Source of the DNA: Bacteriovorax stolpii
Lineage (GTDB): Bacteria > Bdellovibrionota > Bacteriovoracia > Bacteriovoracales > Bacteriovoracaceae
Assembly: GCA_945862475.1 (NCBI GenBank)
Contig: CAMAYW010000050.1
Location: 1 to 10,322 of the forward strand
Direction: 5' to 3'
DNA: 10,322 nucleotides
The notes below the pieces were generated by a model. It was not told the DNA's origin and did not search any database. It worked only from the letters and a program-made list of their open reading frames with translations. Positions 7,749-10,322 of the stretch are shown piece after piece. The position numbers were made by a program, and so were the translations under genes. Numbering within the stretch: position 1 is the stretch's first letter; each line of letters opens with the position of its first letter.

Positions 7749-8330
7749 GATAATTCTGCCCGCTTCCTCAGCTGATGATCCATAAGAAATAATCCCATCA
7801 TCATGGCCTTTCATAACGAATATTCCTGATGTCTTATTATAGAGAAGATCAGAAGCTGCTTGGGCCATCTCTTGTGTTCCGTACGGAATGTCGTCATCAA
7901 TGAAATCAAAGGGACCATTTTTGAGCATTTCCCAAAGTTCTTTATGATGAACATGAAAAACATATTGAATGGCAGGATTAGCTTCGTAGATACCATAATG
8001 AGTGAGAGATTCACTTGAAGGAGGAATAAGGCCCTCGGCAGTGACTGATCCTTTTTTAAGATCACACTCAATGACTTTTGTATAATGATGGGCCTGAAGG
8101 TGAGCAAGGTGCCCAGTTTGGCTTCCTGTGATAATAAAACTCTTCTTTGGAAGGCGGGAAGACAGGTTTCCGAACCCTACCTTTTCGATCGGGTATTCAC
8201 CAATAAGACCTAGTTTAAAAAACAGGGCGCGCCACTTTTCAAGGGCGATAACTTGATTCATCTCTGGGGCCGGTGCCCTTTTGAGAGTCAGTTTAAACTT
8301 AATAACACCTTCGTCCCGATTTGTATTCAA
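7713..8330 (-). CDS. Class II aldolase/adducin-family protein
   Basis: A 205-residue protein of typical length for zinc-dependent class II aldolases, a family that includes fuculose-phosphate aldolase, ribulose-phosphate epimerase and methylthioribulose-phosphate dehydratase. Motifs: Gly-Phe-Gly-Asn-Leu-Ser-Ser-Arg (52-59) and Ile-Ile-Thr-Gly-Ser (66-70) for phosphate or substrate binding; Ser-Ser-Glu-Ser (105-108) with the usual catalytic acid Glu107; zinc ligands His126 and His128 in His-Val-His-His, and His176 in Lys-Gly-His-Asp-Asp-Gly. The start is TTG at 8330 with AAGGA 7 bases upstream; the only nearby ATG (codon 24) would drop the Asp-Glu-Gly-Val-Ile-Lys-Phe segment, which I recall as shared by an uncharacterised branch of this family. 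That branch does not look like classic MtnB, so no symbol is given. The 3' end overlaps the ATP-grasp gene by 36 bases; a shared pathway is possible but unproven. Confidence 0.83.
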   Translation of the reverse strand: MNTNRDEGVIKFKLTLKRAPAPEMNQVIALEKWRALFFKLGLIGEYPIEKVGFGNLSSRLPKKSFIITGSQTGHLAHLQAHHYTKVIECDLKKGSVTAEGLIPPSSESLTHYGIYEANPAIQYVFHVHHKELWEMLKNGPFDFIDDDIPYGTQEMAQAASDLLYNKTSGIFVMKGHDDGIISYGSSAEEAGRIILDLYRKLAIRQ

Positions 8331-8337
8331 TGATAAG

Positions 8338-8342
8338 TCCTT
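8338..8342 (-). promoter_or_regulatory. Ribosome binding site supporting a TTG start for the aldolase-family gene
   Basis: Read on the minus strand, AAGGA (8342 to 8338) stands 7 bases before the TTG at 8330. A second AGGAG (8350 to 8346) stands 15 bases away. No ATG or GTG lies at a suitable distance, so TTG is the best initiator. Confidence 0.55.
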
Positions 8343-8361
8343 GATCTCCTATGGGATTTGA

Positions 8362-8389
8362 TTGCAAATACCGCAGGCTGCCTTATAAT
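8362..8389 (+). promoter_or_regulatory. Sigma70-type promoter for the six-cysteine membrane protein
   Basis: A perfect TATAAT -10 box at 8384-8389 is preceded, with a 16-base spacer, by TTGCAA at 8362-8367, which keeps the TTG of the -35 consensus. Transcription would begin near 8396, a few bases before the inverted repeats of the leader. It is the best-looking promoter in the window. The aldolase-family gene diverges from the same 137-base spacer; no equally good minus-strand promoter was seen. Confidence 0.65.
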
Positions 8390-8398
8390 GAGAATACC

Positions 8399-8447
8399 GG
8401 ATAACATGGGCCAAATACAAGACCCATTTCAATAGGAGTCGTTATCC
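8399..8447 (+). promoter_or_regulatory. Nested inverted repeats in the leader that surround the ribosome binding site
   Basis: GGATAAC (8399-8405) is the exact reverse complement of GTTATCC (8441-8447). Directly inside, ATGGG (8406-8410) pairs with CCCAT (8423-8427). Together they give a 12-pair interrupted stem closed by a 12-base loop, with a 13-base one-sided bulge at 8428-8440. That bulge contains AGGAG (8434-8438), the only good ribosome site before the downstream gene. The structure would begin just after the predicted transcription start. It could control translation of the downstream gene, or the outer repeat could be a protein-binding site. Confidence 0.45.
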
Positions 8448-8467
8448 TCGATAAATTAATAAATGAC

Positions 8468-9589
8468 TTGAAGTCCAAAATTCCCCTTGGGAAAAAGCCT
8501 AAGGCCAATGACGACGAGTTAGATGAAAATGAAGCCTCTGAGTCTCATTCTAGTGCATCTAGCGATGCAGACAAAACTGGTTTGACCGAAATCTCTTCTG
8601 CGGATTTATCCAGCGAGGGAACTCAAAGTGACGTCTCTGCTCCTGCAGCTGAAGAAAACAAGTCACTTGTTCATAAACTAAAAAAGAAATTTGAAGAATT
8701 TCAGACTAAGAAAAAGAGTTCTTCGTCGGATGAGCTTTATCCAGGGGGAAGTCTAGATGGAGCTCCTGATAATAGTGATGCCGTTGCAAAGGCAAAAAAG
8801 AAAAGGCTCATATTAATTGGACTCGCTGCTATTTTAGCGATTCTTTTTTTGGTACCAGATGAAGGTGAGGACGTCGAAGTTTCTGAGGCACCTGTAAAAC
8901 TTAAGCCACGAAAAAGACCCGTTAAAAAGAATATTAAAATTGAAGAAGAAGCGAATAAGGAGGCGACTCCTCCTGCCGAAACACCTGCGGATTCTACGAA
9001 TACAGCATCCACAACACCAGAAGAATCAGCTCCTCCAGTTGTAGAGGAAACAACACCTGATCCAGTGTCTGCTTCGACAACTGAGACCCCCACGACAGAG
9101 TCTCCTGTGATCACGGAGCCAGTTATTACTGAGCCTGTTATCACGGATCCTATAGCAACAGAATCAGAAACACCTACTACTGAAACACCTTCAGTTGATG
9201 TTGCCACTCCATCCTCTGATTCGGTCGATTCCATTGACGGCACGGTAACCACGGATCCAGTTAATTCCGAAAGTATTACAGATCAAATACTGGAAGATTT
9301 AGAGAAACAAGTTGAAACAAAAAAACCTGTAGAAATCAAAAAAGAATATGTTTCACCACCTGACTACGAGTATTTAGGCAGAGGACTTGTTTATAATTGT
9401 GCTGGTAAGCATTGGGCGTGCGTAGATGCTCCAAGCTATAAGACTTGTGAGGATAACTCCTCTTCTGTGAAATATCTGAATAAGAAAATAGAATGCCATC
9501 CCTATAATGTCTATGAAACGGCTAAAGGCTGTCAGAATGTTCAGAACAGAATGGTTTCATCTAGTGCCAAGACAAATTTTTGTGAATAA
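8468..9589 (+). CDS. Single-pass membrane protein with Pro/Thr/Glu linker and six-cysteine C-terminal domain
   Basis: I do not recognise the family. The 373 residues divide into: a charged, Ser/Asp/Glu-rich cytoplasmic part (1-110) with a Lys-rich amphipathic patch near 66-83; one membrane helix at about 114-130 after Lys-Lys-Lys-Arg; a basic then Pro/Thr/Glu-rich extended linker (140-285) with three Pro-Val-Ile-Thr-Glu/Asp repeats; and a compact C-terminal domain (about 294-373) with six cysteines at 311, 318, 327, 343, 355 and 372, an even number suited to disulfides. Basic residues before the helix predict the C-terminal domain in the periplasm. TTG 8468 is the first conventional start but has no ribosome site. 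The frame is open back to 8405, and AGGAG at 8434-8438 stands 5 bases before an in-frame ATC at 8444, which would add 8 residues. The gene's stop abuts the convergent HD-GYP gene. Confidence 0.75.
   Translation: MKSKIPLGKKPKANDDELDENEASESHSSASSDADKTGLTEISSADLSSEGTQSDVSAPAAEENKSLVHKLKKKFEEFQTKKKSSSSDELYPGGSLDGAPDNSDAVAKAKKKRLILIGLAAILAILFLVPDEGEDVEVSEAPVKLKPRKRPVKKNIKIEEEANKEATPPAETPADSTNTASTTPEESAPPVVEETTPDPVSASTTETPTTESPVITEPVITEPVITDPIATESETPTTETPSVDVATPSSDSVDSIDGTVTTDPVNSESITDQILEDLEKQVETKKPVEIKKEYVSPPDYEYLGRGLVYNCAGKHWACVDAPSYKTCEDNSSSVKYLNKKIECHPYNVYETAKGCQNVQNRMVSSSAKTNFCE
9104..9148 (+). repeat. Three tandem 15-base repeats coding Pro-Val-Ile-Thr-Glu/Asp
   Basis: Units at 9104-9118, 9119-9133 and 9134-9148 encode the same pentapeptide with a final Glu, Glu and Asp. 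Units differ mainly at third codon positions, so they are old or selected at protein level. They lie in the extended periplasmic linker of the membrane protein and may vary in copy number between strains (inference). Confidence 0.75.
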
Positions 9590-10312
9590 TTAAGCAGCAT
9601 TCTTGTTGAATTTTTTATCCATGAGAGGAATAAAAAATTCTTCTTCGCCTTTTAGCGCCTCTTTTTTCATACCTTGAATAAAAAGTTTTACGAGATGTGG
9701 ATCAAATTGTGTTCCTGAGAATTGAACCAATTCTTCATATGCTACTTCGTAAGGGAGTCCTTTTCTGTATGGACGTGTTGAGGTCATAGCATCAAAAGTG
9801 TCCGCGATGAGAATGATGCGAGCAGCAGTAGGAATGTTTTCACCTTTAAGGCCTAAAGGGTAGCCTTTGCCATCAAATCTTTCGTGGTGAAGTCTTGCAT
9901 TCTCCGCCACTTTATCGAAGTAGGGGAATTCTTTTAAAATTTCATAAGAGTTTTCGGGATGCTTTTTCATAATAAGAAACTCTTCCTCAGAAAGGCGAGA
10001 GGGCTTATTCAAAACAGCATCTGGTGTTCCAATTTTTCCGATATCATGAAAAATGGCCGACAATTCTAATTCGAACATTTCTTCCGAAGATAGCTGTGCC
10101 TCGGTGCCTGTCACAATCGAAAAATAGGCCACACGCATACTGTGCCCAAATGTATAATTATCTTTCGTGTCTAGGGCCTTGAGAATTGTTCGAGCTGCCT
10201 GTTCACTGATTTTCTTATTATCCGCCTTCAGAGATTCAACTTGAGACGCCATACCCAGTAGGGACAGCGTAGTACTCAGAGAAGGTAATTCGAAGACGTT
10301 ATTTTTTTTCAT
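9590..10312 (-). CDS. HD-GYP domain protein, probable c-di-GMP phosphodiesterase
   Basis: A protein of 240 residues from the visible ATG. HD-GYP domains hydrolyse the second messenger cyclic di-GMP with a two- or three-metal site. The full signature is present: His57 (Gly-His-Ser), His89-Asp90 with Lys93 in His-Asp-Ile-Gly-Lys-Ile-Gly, His118 (His-Pro-Glu), His142-His143, the diagnostic Gly-Lys-Gly-Tyr-Pro at 148-152, Asp171 and Thr-Arg-Pro-Tyr-Arg at 179-183. The enzyme should therefore be active. Residues 1-35 look like a linker rather than a sensor or receiver domain. The frame has no stop in the 10 bases between this ATG and the window edge, so a longer protein with an N-terminal regulatory domain is possible. 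GGAA lies 5 bases before the ATG, a modest ribosome site. Its stop is directly adjacent to the stop of the convergent membrane-protein gene. Confidence 0.92.
   Translation of the reverse strand: MKKNNVFELPSLSTTLSLLGMASQVESLKADNKKISEQAARTILKALDTKDNYTFGHSMRVAYFSIVTGTEAQLSSEEMFELELSAIFHDIGKIGTPDAVLNKPSRLSEEEFLIMKKHPENSYEILKEFPYFDKVAENARLHHERFDGKGYPLGLKGENIPTAARIILIADTFDAMTSTRPYRKGLPYEVAYEELVQFSGTQFDPHLVKLFIQGMKKEALKGEEEFFIPLMDKKFNKNAA
9608..9640 (+). repeat. AT-rich perfect inverted repeat near the convergent gene ends
   Basis: GAATTTTTTA (9608-9617) is the exact reverse complement of TAAAAAATTC (9631-9640), separated by 13 bases. It lies within the last codons of the HD-GYP gene and 18 bases past the stop of the membrane-protein gene. 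With only two G-C pairs it would be a weak hairpin. It may help end transcription from either side, but could be chance in A/T-rich codons for Lys, Asn and Phe. Confidence 0.4.
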
Positions 10313-10322
10313 TCCTATTCCA

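Noticed and set aside
7811..8107. A 98-codon minus-strand frame inside the aldolase-family gene
   Set aside because: Out of frame with the zinc-ligand motifs; hydrophobic composition results from frame shift only.
7713..8330. Naming the aldolase-family gene mtnB
   Set aside because: The zinc and catalytic motifs are shared by all class II aldolases, and there is no methionine-salvage neighbour in the window.
8737..9252. A 171-codon open frame on the minus strand rich in Val, Ser, Gly and Thr
   Set aside because: It is antisense to the Pro/Thr/Glu linker of the membrane protein; its repeats mirror the PVITE units and it has no ribosome site or recognisable domain.
9608..9640. Inverted repeat as an intrinsic terminator for the membrane-protein gene
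   Set aside because: The stem is almost wholly A/T and is not followed by a proper T run on either strand; kept only as a repeat.

Overview
The window is AT-rich, gene-dense bacterial chromosome with short or absent gaps between genes. The gene set and codon style (a Gram-negative type signal peptide, an HD-GYP signalling protein, a SUV3-like RNA helicase, a DUF455 ferritin-like protein) would fit Bdellovibrionota such as Bacteriovorax relatives. That placement is an inference from style only: there is no rRNA or other taxonomic marker here. No tRNA, rRNA, CRISPR array, insertion sequence or phage gene was seen, and there is no stretch over 300 bases without a gene.

Layout. (1) 2-361, plus strand: the C-terminal end of the ferrous iron transporter FeoB, cut by the window edge. 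(2) 348-1843, minus strand: a two-gene unit reading leftward, an FMN nitronate monooxygenase-like enzyme followed 2 bases later by a DUF4442 hotdog-fold thioesterase-like protein. (3) 1966-7748, plus strand: a tightly packed run of four genes, namely a secreted M28 zinc aminopeptidase, a 911-residue SUV3-like RNA helicase with a C-terminal zinc ribbon and basic tail, a DUF455 ferritin-like putative di-iron protein, and a divergent ATP-grasp ligase-like protein. Spacing is 16 bases, a roughly 32-base overlap, and a direct stop-start junction. (4) 7713-8330, minus strand: a class II aldolase/adducin-family protein whose 3' end overlaps the ATP-grasp gene. (5) 8468-9589, plus strand: a membrane-anchored protein with a Pro/Thr/Glu-rich linker and a six-cysteine C-terminal domain of unknown function, preceded by a clear sigma70-type promoter and a structured leader. 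(6) 9590-10312, minus strand: an HD-GYP c-di-GMP phosphodiesterase-like protein that may continue beyond the window.

How the genes relate. The DUF455 and ATP-grasp genes are probably translationally coupled and are the best candidate for a little-described pathway: a putative metal-dependent oxidase or hydroxylase paired with a ligase. The aldolase on the other strand could belong to the same chemistry, but only adjacency suggests it. The peptidase and helicase probably share a transcript with them without a clear functional link. All three convergent gene ends in the window overlap or abut, and no GC-rich intrinsic terminator is visible at any of them. The most notable non-coding signal is at 8384-8447: a TATAAT promoter followed by a leader whose inverted repeats place the only good Shine-Dalgarno sequence in a bulge, next to a possible non-canonical ATC start.
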